NCBI RefSeq assembly: GCF_002165575.1
Contig: NZ_MXQF01000014.1
Coordinates: forward strand, 1 to 64,000
Origin: Pseudoalteromonas sp. A601
Lineage (GTDB): Bacteria; Pseudomonadota; Gammaproteobacteria; Enterobacterales; Alteromonadaceae
Length of the DNA: 64,000 nucleotides
Direction of reading: 5' to 3'
Shown here: positions 28,543 through 38,581 of the stretch, one piece after another
How positions within the stretch are numbered: position 1 is the first letter of the stretch
Layout of the letters: every line of letters starts with the position of its first letter
Notes under the pieces: model-generated
What the model saw: the letters and a program-made list of their open reading frames with translations, nothing else
Told to the model about the DNA's origin: nothing
The model's database searches: none
Made by a program: the position numbers and the translations under genes

Positions 28543-31299
28543 TTACTCTTGCTCTACTGTCCAAGTAGAACCAGCTCCAACTTCAGAGGCTTGGATATAG
28601 TGCAGGCCTTTTGCACCAGCAATCGCTTGAGCGCCACTAGGGTCTGTCACTGTCAACGTATTTGCCTCTGTAGCAATGATTAATTCAGGTACTTCTTTGC
28701 CATTTTCAGCTGGCGCTTGGTCAACCGCACCTTGAGAATCAAATTCGCCATTGCCATTTAATTTTCTGATATCTACCCAGTCTTCATCTTCAACATCACC
28801 TGAGGCGTAGCTCACAGTGAAACCATAGTTATTTGAAAATAAAGATTCTTCATGGTTAATTAAGTCACAATCGTATTCAAAAGCATGTGCTGAACTACTG
28901 TCACCATTTGCTAAAAAGTAGCCATTAATTAATGCATCAGAAATGTCATCATCCGACTCATCTGTATCATCAACACCCACACCATTTGCAATTAGGTTCG
29001 CGTCGAAGTTAATTTTGAAAAAGTTTTTAGTTAATCCATATAATACTGGATCATCTGCTGCGGTCAGTTCATCACAATCACCAACACGTGCTTTAGAGCC
29101 AATTTCAGTACTAAATACGATAGGTTGAATAGAGTTTAAAACAGTGTTGTTACTAACATTTAAAGTAAAATCACCCGCCGCATCTAGTACCGCTTGGTTA
29201 CCACTATTAGGCAAGCCACCCGTTGCTTGTGAGAAAGGGTTTGCAGAGAAAACAATACCACCCGCTTCTTTATTTGAGGCACGTGAGCCTGCTATATAAT
29301 TATTTGTAACGGTATGCCCTAATGGCGTCATAATTACACCACTTGGTCGATCGCTCGTATCGTTGATATTGGTAGTGCGAATTATGATGTTATCACTAAC
29401 GGTATTAAAGCCTCCGTCTTCTAACGAGATACCACCATTGGCATTTATAATCGTATTACCTTGAATCGTCGCACTTGAAGTTTGTACACGCATCAAACGA
29501 CGACCTGTGGCGAAGTTATCAATACGATTATATTGAACCTTAAAATTAGAATTATCTGCGGCATCAGAACCTGTAGTACTACCTACATTTAATAATAATA
29601 AACTTGATTCGCCATAGTTAGGATTTTCACTGTTGCTGAATAGATTGTATTGCACTGTATGATCAGTACTTGAAGAGGCCATTTTAATTACAGACCCTTT
29701 AACCGCATTATTACGATTAGAAAAAGTATTACGCTCAACTAGTGCGCCTTTACCTTTTAATACAATCCAATGATGTGTTTCTTCGCGTATTTCACTGGCG
29801 GCAACATCACCGTCCATTGTATTGTGAGAGAAAACGAAGTTATCACCTTCAGAATATACGATGGCTTCTTCTTCGTTTTCGCAAAAAGAATCCGCTTTAG
29901 TATTTAAGTTTTTAAATGTAACACCTGAAATTCCTGCACCATCAACTCCGCTTGCCACATGAATACATGATTCACCCGAGAAAATAGGAGTCTCACCTTC
30001 CACTGCACGTATCGTTACAGCATTTGTTAGTAAGATATCTGGTAGGTCGCTGTATACCGCAGAGTTCAACCCTAATACTGACCCTTCAACTAAACCACTT
30101 GTAAGCGCATTTGAAAGTTCTGTAGAGTCGCTAATGATTTGTGTGTAAACAGTACCATCAAGTACACCTGTTACGATCTCGTCAAAACCATCATTATCGG
30201 TATATATTGCCTTGACTGAAATAGTCGCTCCGGCATAATCAGTCGGTGTAAAAGTATTGCTATTTGTATCTGCAATTTCAACGCCATCTGCTAACCAAGT
30301 GTAAGTAATGCTGGTTTCATCAACACCATTTTGTTCATCAAGCTGAGCTGTTAACAAGGTGTTTTCAAGACGAGGTATATCACCTGTAATAATGATACTA
30401 CCATTAATATTAATAGCCTCATCTGTCACGGCTTGAGTAGGTTCTGAAAGATTATCTTCTGCAAAGCCATTATCGTCGGTATAAATAACTTGTACTGTGA
30501 TTACTTGACCTAGCTGTGCTTGCTTAACTACAAATTCACTCGCCGTTTCACCAGTAAGAGCAACTGAGTCAGCAAACCATTGATAAGTAATAGTACCCGT
30601 TGCGCCATCAACATCAGTTATCTCAGCACTCAACGTTTTGCCTACAGTAGGAACCCCACTAATACTAACCATGCCTTCAGTGTTAACACGTTCTACAGCT
30701 GAAGTAGCCGCAGAGATAGGGGATTCATCAAAACCTCTCGCATCTTCGAATAAAGCTTTAACCCTAATCATCGTGCCATACTGCGCTTCAGTAAGTTGTA
30801 ATTCTGATTGAATCTCACCCTCTATAAGTAGGCTATCGGCATACCATTCATACACAACTATTTCACTGTCAAAACCGTTTTCATCACTTACATTCGCTGT
30901 AAGCGTAGAGCCAACTAAAGTATCACCTGAAATGGACACCGTTGCATCAAAAGCTACAGCTGCAACATCATCAGTTGGATCACTTATATGTGACTCATTA
31001 ATACCGCCGTCATCAGTGTAGCTCGCTTGTGCAGTAATGCTCATACCAACTTGTGCATCTGTTAAGGTAAATGTTGTACTATTTGCGCCTACAATGAGTT
31101 CATTATCAGCATACCAATAATATTTAACATCACCTGAAATACCGTCAGGATCACTCACACTCGCACTGAGTGTCTCACCCATTAATGCTGTGCCAGATAG
31201 AGCGATAGTGCCCAATGAGTTCCCTTCGTCTTTTGAGTCACTATTACAACCCATTATCGCAGCAGCAACGGCGCAAAGTGCAAAATGTTTTAAATTCAT
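28543..31299 (-). CDS. Polysaccharide lyase family 6 lipoprotein (probable alginate lyase) with Ig-like repeats
   Basis: About 918 residues. A lipoprotein signal MNLKHFALCAVAAAIMGC is followed by four Ig-like repeats of about 90 residues (about 28-390), each with a YxWYADxxxI and YTDDxGF core. A parallel beta-helix of the PL6 type follows, with ISGVTFKNLN, FVFSHNTMDGD, ALVERNTFSNRNN, GGISLEDGGFNTVSDN, HTVTNNYIAGS and GGIVFSANPF. PL6 enzymes cleave alginate or dermatan sulfate; the neighbours favour alginate. ATG 31299 was chosen because the lipobox signal starts there; starts at 31323 and 31365 are possible. Confidence 0.85.
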   Translation of the reverse strand: MNLKHFALCAVAAAIMGCNSDSKDEGNSLGTIALSGTALMGETLSASVSDPDGISGDVKYYWYADNELIVGANSTTFTLTDAQVGMSITAQASYTDDGGINESHISDPTDDVAAVAFDATVSISGDTLVGSTLTANVSDENGFDSEIVVYEWYADSLLIEGEIQSELQLTEAQYGTMIRVKALFEDARGFDESPISAATSAVERVNTEGMVSISGVPTVGKTLSAEITDVDGATGTITYQWFADSVALTGETASEFVVKQAQLGQVITVQVIYTDDNGFAEDNLSEPTQAVTDEAININGSIIITGDIPRLENTLLTAQLDEQNGVDETSITYTWLADGVEIADTNSNTFTPTDYAGATISVKAIYTDNDGFDEIVTGVLDGTVYTQIISDSTELSNALTSGLVEGSVLGLNSAVYSDLPDILLTNAVTIRAVEGETPIFSGESCIHVASGVDGAGISGVTFKNLNTKADSFCENEEEAIVYSEGDNFVFSHNTMDGDVAASEIREETHHWIVLKGKGALVERNTFSNRNNAVKGSVIKMASSSTDHTVQYNLFSNSENPNYGESSLLLLNVGSTTGSDAADNSNFKVQYNRIDNFATGRRLMRVQTSSATIQGNTIINANGGISLEDGGFNTVSDNIIIRTTNINDTSDRPSGVIMTPLGHTVTNNYIAGSRASNKEAGGIVFSANPFSQATGGLPNSGNQAVLDAAGDFTLNVSNNTVLNSIQPIVFSTEIGSKARVGDCDELTAADDPVLYGLTKNFFKINFDANLIANGVGVDDTDESDDDISDALINGYFLANGDSSSAHAFEYDCDLINHEESLFSNNYGFTVSYASGDVEDEDWVDIRKLNGNGEFDSQGAVDQAPAENGKEVPELIIATEANTLTVTDPSGAQAIAGAKGLHYIQASEVGAGSTWTVEQE

Positions 31300-31849
31300 A
31301 ACGGCTTTATTCTCCACAGTCATGGTCTTGGTTCTTTTCATTATAATGTGTGCAATCATTACCAAAACTCGCTAATTTGTTATTACCAAAATAATTACTT
31401 AAAAAGATAAATTGTTAACCAGAGCGGTAATATAATCACAATGTAAATACCATTACCAGTATAATCGTTCAATAAACATAACATTTAATTCACATACTGA
31501 TGCATTACCTGTAATTTAGTGCTCTGCAGCTATGTCACTATTTTCAATACTTAAATTTAAATACGCAGAAAAAGCAATCTCATTTTTGGATTGAATTGGT
31601 AAAACAATATACAAATATAATTGATAGCCTGTATTGGATCTTTTGGTTTACTTCAAAACGTCCATGTACACGTGCTTAGAGATCACTCATTACCGTAGCT
31701 AAAAGACTAAATGAGGGCTTAGAAGAATGAGGGGGTAACATATGAGAATTTATTTTAGTTATAACTATGAAGCTAAATTAATACGCTGAGGATAAAGAGG
31801 AAAATATACAAGGTAGGCAGAGCAAGCAGCTCCCCTACCTAAAGTCTAA
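31300..31849. promoter_or_regulatory. Upstream region of the PL6-TonB receptor operon
   Basis: About 550 AT-rich bases without a gene between kdgK and the lyase gene. The hexamer ATTACC or its complement recurs at 31358, 31382, 31426, 31452 and 31504; the last is part of the palindrome ATTACCTGTAAT. These may be regulator half-sites, but no regulator gene is present and the assignment is weak. A promoter for the lyase operon must be here. Confidence 0.35.
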
Positions 31850-32782
31850 CTACAAGCCAGCAATTGCCATGGCTTGTTGAAAAACATCTTTAGGCGCAAT
31901 AGCGCCCGGTTGTTGAATAACCGTGCCAGCAGCTTTAGCTGCTAAATTAACTGCATCAGCTATTTCGCGGCCTGATAAACGCGCACCTAAGTAAACACCA
32001 TTAAACGCATCACCAGCAGAGGTTGTATCAACAACATAGGCAACTGGGGAAATAGTATGGCTTAATTGTTCGTTGTTAATCACAGTTACAACAGATTTCG
32101 GGCCGTTTTTTACAACGATCTCTTCAATGTCATATGGCTTACAAAAGTCTATCACACCTTGAATAGTGTCAATTTCGTATAACATTTCAAAGTCTTCAAC
32201 TCCAGGTAACACAACATCTGCAGCAGCAAAGGCACTATCATATTGTTGCTTAGTTTCATCAATACTCTGCCATAAACGAGCTCTGTAATTAGGGTCAAAT
32301 ACAATTTTTACCCCAGCTTGTTTAAGCTGTGTTACTTTTTGCCAAAATAGTTCACGTGCATCTTGTTCAATCACAGCAAGTGAAATACCTGAAAAGAAAA
32401 ACATATCTCCAGAAGACAATTGTTCAACAATATTAGTCGTTAAAAAATCAACGATCTTTTTAGCTGCTGAATCATTACGCCAATACGAAAAGCTACGCTC
32501 ACCGAATTCATCAGTTTCAATGTAATACATGCCAGGTACTTTTTCATCATGAGCAAATACAAAGCGCGTATCTAGCTGCTCGCTGTTAAAGCGATCTAAC
32601 ATTTGTGCACTTAACTTGTCTTGCCCGATTGCAGTAACTACAGCAGCGTTTAACTCAGGAAAACATCTTTTTAAATACACAGCAGAATTATACACGTCAC
32701 CTGCAAAAGATTGATGTAAAGCGGATTCGTTCATCGTTCTAAGCTCAACCATGCATTCACCTAGGAAGTAAATATTTTTCAT
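31850..32782 (-). CDS. kdgK: 2-keto-3-deoxygluconate kinase
   Basis: A PfkB-family sugar kinase of 310 residues. It starts MKNIYFLGECMVELR, shows FAGDVYNSAVYLKR (substrate region) and the catalytic DTTSAGDAFNGVYL, where the Asp is the general base. In alginate breakdown KdgK phosphorylates KDG to KDPG. The neighbours (PL6 lyase, MFS permease and beta-hydroxyacid dehydrogenase) support KDG over other sugars. The KDPG aldolase that should follow is not in the window. A self-complementary hairpin lies in the gap to the MFS gene upstream. Confidence 0.88.
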   Translation of the reverse strand: MKNIYFLGECMVELRTMNESALHQSFAGDVYNSAVYLKRCFPELNAAVVTAIGQDKLSAQMLDRFNSEQLDTRFVFAHDEKVPGMYYIETDEFGERSFSYWRNDSAAKKIVDFLTTNIVEQLSSGDMFFFSGISLAVIEQDARELFWQKVTQLKQAGVKIVFDPNYRARLWQSIDETKQQYDSAFAAADVVLPGVEDFEMLYEIDTIQGVIDFCKPYDIEEIVVKNGPKSVVTVINNEQLSHTISPVAYVVDTTSAGDAFNGVYLGARLSGREIADAVNLAAKAAGTVIQQPGAIAPKDVFQQAMAIAGL

Positions 32783-32806
32783 TAATCACACTTACCATAT
32801 GTAACT

Positions 32807-32848
32807 AACTGTTAAGCTTCACCACCTTGGTGGTAAAACTTAACAGTT
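32807..32848 (-). terminator. Intercistronic hairpin between the MFS gene and kdgK
   Basis: AACTGTTAAG (32807-32816) pairs perfectly with CTTAACAGTT (32839-32848), with a second stem ACCACC/GGTGGT nested inside. There is no T run on the minus strand, so it may be an mRNA processing or attenuation hairpin rather than a full terminator. Confidence 0.6.
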
Positions 32849-32857
32849 ACAGTTTAA

Positions 32858-34165
32858 TTATTGTGGCTTTTTAAGAGGCTCTATTTTTGGAATTAATATC
32901 CAAACTGCTGCCATCGCAATAATAGCTAACGAAGCACCGATAATAAATGCAGGAGTATAGTTACCGCCCGCAGTTAAGATTGGCACTAACGATGTAAGGC
33001 CAACCGCACCCAATTTAGCAGCCATACCTGAGAAACCAGATAAAGTACCCACCGCTTTTTTGCCCAACAAATCACTTGGTAAAGTTTGTACATTACCGAT
33101 TGCGGTTTGAAAACCAAATAAGATCACAGCCATAATCATAACAGCGATTGCTGGTGCACCAGGGTTTGCCATAGCGAGTAACGCCGGTAACATGATTAAA
33201 CAGCCTAGAGTAATTGTTAACTTACGAGTTTTATTAGTACTCCAACCTGCTTTAAGCCTATTTTGCGCAAGTAATCCGCCAAACCAAGCACCAAACATAG
33301 CACCTACATAAGGCACCCAGCCGTAAATACCAATGGCTTTGACGTCCATACCATATACTTCGTTTAAGTAAATTGGGATCCAGAAAACAAACAACCACCA
33401 AATAGGGTCAATCGCAGCAGAGGCAATAATTACACCCCAGCTTTCTTTACGAGAAAGTAGCTCACCTGTAGAAGGGTTATATTCTTCAACTTCTGCAGAA
33501 GATGCATCATTAGGATCAGCGGTGCGGCGTTGGCCTGTTAATATATATTCACGTTCTTCTTCAGTGATCCAAGGGTGAGAGCCTGGTGGCGCTTTTACCA
33601 ATACTAACCAAGGTACAAGCCATAAAAAGCCCATTGCACCCACAAGTACAAACACCATCTGCCAGCTAAAATAAATGGTTAAATAAGCGATAAGTGGAAT
33701 CGCTATAATGCCACCAATAGCAGCACCAGAGTTAAATATACCTTGCGCTAAAGCACGTTCTTTAGTCGGAAACCATTCTGCATTACCTTTCGCTGCGCCT
33801 GGCCAGTTACCAGCCTCGGCAACACCTAAGATAGCGCGGAAGATACTAAAGCTTAAAACCCCTTGCGCGAATGCATGAGCAATTGTCGCCAGTGACCAAA
33901 CACCAATAGAAAGCACAAAGCCAAACCGTGTACCAACCCAGTCAAATATCTTACCAAAAATGGCTTGACCAAATGCATAAGCAAATACAAATACGATTGA
34001 AATATTAGCGTAAATTTGCTTTCGCTCTAACGCTGATTTATCAGGGAATAAGTCTTCAACAATGTCAGGCCAAAGTACACTTAGTGCCTGACGGTCGATG
34101 TAGTTAATTATGGTAGCAAGCGCAATCAGCGCAATAACCCACCAGCGTAAACCTTTAAGTTTCAT
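32858..34165 (-). CDS. MFS transporter, hexuronate (ExuT-like) type
   Basis: A 435-residue inner-membrane permease with twelve predicted transmembrane helices. The N-terminal WWVIALIALATIINYIDRQA is the signature of the anion:cation symporter group (hexuronate, glucarate and sialate transporters). A hydrophilic loop around residues 200-240 separates the two halves. The setting between a KDG kinase and a dehydrogenase suggests that it carries unsaturated uronate monomers or KDG from alginate. AAGGA lies six bases upstream of the ATG. Confidence 0.9.
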   Translation of the reverse strand: MKLKGLRWWVIALIALATIINYIDRQALSVLWPDIVEDLFPDKSALERKQIYANISIVFVFAYAFGQAIFGKIFDWVGTRFGFVLSIGVWSLATIAHAFAQGVLSFSIFRAILGVAEAGNWPGAAKGNAEWFPTKERALAQGIFNSGAAIGGIIAIPLIAYLTIYFSWQMVFVLVGAMGFLWLVPWLVLVKAPPGSHPWITEEEREYILTGQRRTADPNDASSAEVEEYNPSTGELLSRKESWGVIIASAAIDPIWWLFVFWIPIYLNEVYGMDVKAIGIYGWVPYVGAMFGAWFGGLLAQNRLKAGWSTNKTRKLTITLGCLIMLPALLAMANPGAPAIAVMIMAVILFGFQTAIGNVQTLPSDLLGKKAVGTLSGFSGMAAKLGAVGLTSLVPILTAGGNYTPAFIIGASLAIIAMAAVWILIPKIEPLKKPQ

Positions 34166-34370
34166 AGTTAATCCTTAAGAAAAGTCTTCACGTAAAATGA
34201 ATTAATTCTGCTTTTAGCTATCACTCTACGAACAAAGCCTCATTAAGTTAACATTAATTAAATGTTTGGTTAACCACTTCATATTATGACAAAAGTTGTT
34301 CTGCACAATTATTAATAAAGTCATAATTTAAAGTAGGCTAAATCTAGCTAACTAATATCAAGTGTGTGTG

Positions 34371-34427
34371 TGGTGCTTTAACCACCGACTCATTAAACAT
34401 AACAAACCGGTGGTTAACTAAAGCGCC
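34371..34427. other. Imperfect hairpin after the dehydrogenase gene
   Basis: GGTGCTTTAACCACCG and CGGTGGTTAACTAAAGCGCC are near-perfect inverted repeats with a small bulge. They stand between the dehydrogenase stop and the MFS gene. No T run follows, so the hairpin may slow or process transcripts; it could also be an operator. Confidence 0.45.
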
Positions 34428-34447
34428 GAGTTATCTTACTTATACAA

Positions 34448-35326
34448 TTACTTTTCTAACTTTTTAAAGTAATCAAAGATCTCAGGTACGTTACCTTGAC
34501 CCATACCAGCATCAAATGCTGCTTGTAAGTTTGCAGAAGAGCCTTCAGCAATCTTTGACTCAGTACCTAAGTCTGCAACCATTTGTAGGAAGTAACCTAA
34601 ATCTTTATTTGCATTAGCAATTGAAAAGCCAAGGTCACTTACGTTATCTACAGCGTAATTCTTACAAAACTGCATAAATGGTGAATTAGATGGACCTGTC
34701 GACATGATGTCGAATAATTGTTGTCTATCAACACCTGCACGATCCGCCACAGCAAAAGCTTGCGACATTGCACACACAGTGGTCATACCCATAAAGTTAT
34801 TGATTAACTTAGTTGTATGGCCTGCACCAAGTTCACCTAAATGGAAAACATTTTCGCCTTGCTCATCAAGCACTGGCTTAACTTTATTAAAGGTATCAAT
34901 ATCACCTGATGCCATAATGTTTAGTAGGCCATCTTTAGCGTGCGCTGGAGTTCTACCTAAAGGAGCATCAATCATGCCTACACCTTTATTTGCTAAATCT
35001 GCACCAATTTTCTTAGTCGAAGATGGGATTGAAGTACCAAAATCAACCAGTACTGCACCTTCTTTAATCCCTGCTAAGATACCGTCTTCTGAGTAAACTA
35101 CTTTTTCTACAATTGCAGAAGTAGTCAAACAAAGCATGACAATATCTGCGCCTGCAGCAAGTTCCTTCGCACTATCTGTGGTTTTTGCGCCTCTGGCAAC
35201 ACATGCCGCCACAGCATCTTTATTAAGGTCCATTACAATCAGCTCATAGCCTTTATTTTGTAAGTTTTCGACCATATTGCCGCCCATTAATCCTAGGCCG
35301 ATAAAACCGATGACTGGTTTAGACAT
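34448..35326 (-). CDS. Beta-hydroxyacid dehydrogenase family reductase (DehR-like)
   Basis: A 292-residue NAD(P)-dependent enzyme. A Rossmann motif IGFIGLGLMGGNMVENL lies at residues 5-21; DAPLGRTPAHAKDGLLNIMA is the substrate segment; LGAGHTTKLINNFM contains the catalytic Lys. The family includes 2-hydroxy-3-oxopropionate reductase and 3-hydroxyisobutyrate dehydrogenase. In marine alginate degraders a member of this family (DehR) reduces the 4-deoxy-hexoseulose uronate released by lyases to KDG, which the adjacent kinase uses. The alginate role is an inference from context. AGGAG precedes the ATG. Confidence 0.85.
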   Translation of the reverse strand: MSKPVIGFIGLGLMGGNMVENLQNKGYELIVMDLNKDAVAACVARGAKTTDSAKELAAGADIVMLCLTTSAIVEKVVYSEDGILAGIKEGAVLVDFGTSIPSSTKKIGADLANKGVGMIDAPLGRTPAHAKDGLLNIMASGDIDTFNKVKPVLDEQGENVFHLGELGAGHTTKLINNFMGMTTVCAMSQAFAVADRAGVDRQQLFDIMSTGPSNSPFMQFCKNYAVDNVSDLGFSIANANKDLGYFLQMVADLGTESKIAEGSSANLQAAFDAGMGQGNVPEIFDYFKKLEK

Positions 35327-35359
35327 GAATAACTCCTAATCTGTTGGCGTATGTTTATT

Positions 35360-35383
35360 GGTAAGTACAAAATTATACTTACC
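35360..35383. promoter_or_regulatory. Candidate operator upstream of the dehydrogenase gene
   Basis: A perfect inverted repeat: GGTAAGTA (35360-35367), eight bases, TACTTACC (35376-35383). It lies 34-57 bases upstream of the start codon of the dehydrogenase. A partial half-site, ACTTACC, precedes kdgK at 32790-32796. A dimeric GntR/LacI-type repressor could bind, but this is inference. Confidence 0.5.
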
Positions 35384-35978
35384 TTTATAAAACTAACGCA
35401 GTGTCGCTGTTTGAATTCTGTAAAGTTACTTTCATTCACGCGATACAATTTTGCGAGTACGCATAAATAGCTAAATTAACACTCGTAAAATACGCGTTAA
35501 GAGTAACTTTGGTTATATACTGATATAGCTCTGACACAAAAAACCAGAGCTTACCAATCGGTATGTAAAAACATTATTACTATATATCCAACTTGTCAAC
35601 CAATAAGCAATATTTGTAAAACAAGTGATTTTCAATTTAACTACAGTTATTTGACCACGATGAATGACAATACAGCACAGAAGAACTTGAAAAGAAAACT
35701 TAACCTGCTATTTTTGAAGAAAATTTCAAAAGATAAATTGGTAAAATGGAAGTGAGAAAATATTAAATCTAGAGTTAGGTTATTAACCAGCTCAATTGAC
35801 TGAACTGGTAATAAGCATGTGGTTTAAACTAAAGTATAATAAGTTAATCGGTATTGCTCGACAGCAAGAATGTAGCTGTACAACTGAAGATGGTACATGC
35901 TGAGAATAAACTATCCATAGTAAAATATATTGGCCTCCCTTTTAATTAGTATTACGTTTTATCGACAGTATATTTTTG
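35384..35978. other. Gene-free region upstream of the alginate-type operon
   Basis: About 590 AT-rich bases between the dehydrogenase promoter region and the end of mutM. I see no coding frame of substance, no RNA gene and no repeat beyond the operator next to it. It probably contains the leftward promoter of the dehydrogenase gene. Confidence 0.4.
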
Positions 35979-36791
35979 CTATGAACGTTGGCACTTGCTG
36001 CAAAATATCGTGCTACGTTGTCCTAAACGGATTTCGGTTAACTCCTTATGGCACACAAAACAAGGCTCACCTTTACGGCCATACACAAGTAACTGCTGAG
36101 CAAAGTAACCTGGTTTACCATCACTTTGGGCAAAATCTTTTAATGTGGTGCCACCTTGAGTGATTGCTGACGCTAAAGTCTCTTTAATAATAGGCACTAA
36201 TTTTTGATAACGCGCTAAAGATACTTTACCTGCTTCACGTTTTGGGTGAATGCCCGCTTTAAATAGAGATTCATTGGCGTAAATATTCCCCACTCCCACC
36301 ACTACAGCATTGTCCATTATAAATTGCTTAACCGCCGTTTTTTTGTTGCGTGATTGTTCATACACACGTTTAGCTGTAAATTCATCTGTTAGTGGCTCAG
36401 GGCCAAGTTTACTCAATAATGTATGACATTCTTTTGGGGCTTGCCATAAGCAACAACCAAATCGTCTTGGATCGTTTAACCTAAGTGCTTTTCCATTTTC
36501 AAAAATAAACTCAATATGGTCATGCTTTTTAAGTGGTTCTGCTTTATCAACAACCCGTAAATTCCCTGACATACCTAAATGCAAAATCACGCTACCAAGC
36601 TCACAGATAAGCAGTAAATATTTCGCCCTGCGCTCAACAGCAACAACAGGAAGGTTAGCTAGTTGGTACACTTCGTCAGGCACTGGCCAGCGCATGTTCG
36701 GGTTGTGAATATTCACCTTAACCACGGTTTGTTGCAAAATATGGGGAGTTATCCCCATTCGGCTCACTTCAACTTCAGGTAACTCAGGCAT
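35979..36791 (-). CDS. mutM: Formamidopyrimidine-DNA glycosylase
   Basis: MutM excises 8-oxoguanine and ring-opened purines from DNA. The start at 36791 gives [14 protein letters not shown], whose second residue Pro (after Met removal) is the catalytic nucleophile and Glu3 a catalytic acid. The 270-residue protein has the zinc finger C-x2-C ... C-x2-C near its C-terminus ([12 protein letters not shown] and FCSKCQ). The extended reading frame upstream would remove the essential N-terminal Pro and is wrong. It is one base after a small membrane-protein gene on the same strand. Confidence 0.97.
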   Translation of the reverse strand: MPELPEVEVSRMGITPHILQQTVVKVNIHNPNMRWPVPDEVYQLANLPVVAVERRAKYLLLICELGSVILHLGMSGNLRVVDKAEPLKKHDHIEFIFENGKALRLNDPRRFGCCLWQAPKECHTLLSKLGPEPLTDEFTAKRVYEQSRNKKTAVKQFIMDNAVVVGVGNIYANESLFKAGIHPKREAGKVSLARYQKLVPIIKETLASAITQGGTTLKDFAQSDGKPGYFAQQLLVYGRKGEPCFVCHKELTEIRLGQRSTIFCSKCQRS

Positions 36792-36792
36792 A

Positions 36793-37308
36793 CTAGTTAG
36801 ACTCACTCGGTAAAAATTCAAAACTTACAAATAACTGTTGGGCTTTATTTGCATCAATCAAAAATACCCGTTGCGTACTTTTATCTAACAAATAATAACC
36901 TTGTGGTGCGCTGTACAACTGATAAAGCCAGGGTAATTGCTCGCCTGCTAACCAAAGCGTTGCAACTGTTATTGGCTGAGTTAATTTTGCAGGGGATACC
37001 TCGCTCACACTTAACTCTGCGCCTTGCCAATCATTTATAAGTTTAACGATGTTTTCTTGATTTGCAGACCATTCGCTGCTGGTTGGATTTTCGAGCAGAA
37101 GCAGACTTCGCCACGCCGTACCTATTCTTTCAACTTTTTGCTCAGGAAAGCTCAGAGCAAGAATAAAACTTTGCGCAGGCAAAAGAGTTTGTATGCTGGG
37201 CTGCTCAGGCACACTGTTAAGCTTTTTATGAAGACCATTAAAAAAGAAGATCATCAATAACATAGAGAAGATTAAAACATTATTCCATGCTTTGCGGCTA
37301 AGCTGCAT
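36793..37308 (-). CDS. Predicted single-pass membrane protein, unknown
   Basis: I do not recognise the family. The 171 residues have one N-terminal transmembrane helix ([20 protein letters not shown], about 10-29) and a periplasmic domain of mixed strands rich in Trp, including [19 protein letters not shown] and [19 protein letters not shown]. The stop is one base from mutM's start, so the two are likely cotranscribed. A role in the repair pathway is not implied by the sequence. Confidence 0.7.
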   Translation of the reverse strand: MQLSRKAWNNVLIFSMLLMIFFFNGLHKKLNSVPEQPSIQTLLPAQSFILALSFPEQKVERIGTAWRSLLLLENPTSSEWSANQENIVKLINDWQGAELSVSEVSPAKLTQPITVATLWLAGEQLPWLYQLYSAPQGYYLLDKSTQRVFLIDANKAQQLFVSFEFLPSESN

Positions 37309-37473
37309 CTTATACTCTTTTAAAAAGATTCAAGTAGTGAAAGTGTAACTAAAAATAGTAAATAATGGCACCGGTAAATTTGTTATTGGTTATTACAAAA
37401 ATTCACCTATGTTGAATGTGCCAAAGCACGATTACTTTGCTAGAATATCTGCAAATTTTAAGGAGCTCCGTCA

Positions 37474-38400
37474 ATGTCAATGTATGTAGTGGGTCACAAA
37501 ATCCCAGATTCTGATTCTATTTGTGGTGCAATTGCACTAGCCTATTTAAAAAACCAAATCGATGAGCCAGCAATACCAACTCGTCTTGGTGATGTTTCGC
37601 CAGAAACACAGTTTATTCTTGACCGCTTTGGCTTTGAAGCACCTGAACTTAAATTAAGCTATGCCGGTGAAGATGTTTACATAGTTGACCATACAGAAAA
37701 AACACAAGCCCCTGATGATATTGATCAAGCCCGTGTTGTTGGTGTGGTAGATCATCACAAACTAGGTGACTTAACATCATCAACTCCCCTTGAGTGTTGG
37801 ATCCGCCCTGTTGGCTGTTCAAACACTATCATTAAAATGATGTATGACTTCTACAATGTTGAAATTCCAAAAGACATTGCTGGCATCATGATGTGTGCAA
37901 TTTTAAGCGACACCGTTATTTTTAAATCACCAACCTGCACGACCGCTGATATCAAATGTGTTGAAGCACTGGCTGAAATTGCCGGTGTTGAAGACTTTAA
38001 AGAGCTAGGCATGGACATGTTCCGTGTTAAATCTGCGGTTGAAGACACTCCCGCTCGCGATTTAGTAATGCGTGACTTTAAAGACTTTAACATGAACGGT
38101 AAGTTAGTGGGTATTGGTCAATTAGAAGTTATTGACCTTGCTGTATTTGATGAAATTAAAGCAGACCTTGAAGCTGACATTGCGCTTCTTAAAGAAGAAG
38201 GTGGTCGTCACTCAGTATTTTTACTACTAACCGACATCATGAAAGAAGGCTCACAAATGCTAATTGCATCTGATGATGCAACACTTGTTGAAACTGCTTA
38301 TGGCGAAATCCCTAAAGACGGTAAAGTATGGCTTGATGGCGTTTTAAGCCGTAAAAAGCAAGTAGTACCACCACTGCAAGATGCTTTTGCAAAGCATTAA
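37474..38400 (+). CDS. ppaC: Manganese-dependent inorganic pyrophosphatase (family II)
   Basis: A 308-residue DHH/DHHA2 enzyme that hydrolyses pyrophosphate to drive biosynthesis. Metal ligands are in GHKIPDSDSICGA (His and two Asp near residues 8-14), DHTEK near 73 and the DHHK motif near 94. A KSPTCTTADIKC segment and the C-terminal DGVLSRKKQVVPPL with its RKKQ substrate-binding motif follow. The AAGGAG site is nine bases before the ATG. Marine gammaproteobacteria often use this family instead of the unrelated Ppa. Confidence 0.95.
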   Translation: MSMYVVGHKIPDSDSICGAIALAYLKNQIDEPAIPTRLGDVSPETQFILDRFGFEAPELKLSYAGEDVYIVDHTEKTQAPDDIDQARVVGVVDHHKLGDLTSSTPLECWIRPVGCSNTIIKMMYDFYNVEIPKDIAGIMMCAILSDTVIFKSPTCTTADIKCVEALAEIAGVEDFKELGMDMFRVKSAVEDTPARDLVMRDFKDFNMNGKLVGIGQLEVIDLAVFDEIKADLEADIALLKEEGGRHSVFLLLTDIMKEGSQMLIASDDATLVETAYGEIPKDGKVWLDGVLSRKKQVVPPLQDAFAKH

Positions 38401-38417
38401 GAACTAGCTACAAGAAT

Positions 38418-38449
38418 GATATGACTCTGTGCGATTATAGAGTCATATC
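38418..38449 (+). terminator. Hairpin after ppaC
   Basis: GATATGACTCT (38418-38428) pairs perfectly with AGAGTCATATC (38439-38449) around a ten-base loop. There is no T run, so it may act as a weak or Rho-assisted terminator. Confidence 0.5.
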
Positions 38450-38581
38450 ACACCCACTCTGTCGCCAGACTATTTTTCTATCATAATTAATCACTTAAAA
38501 CTTAGCGAGGGCATATTTAATCACCCCCACATACTTAAAGGTTTTCTAACTTGATACTTCCCCTTAAACAAACATGCTGTT

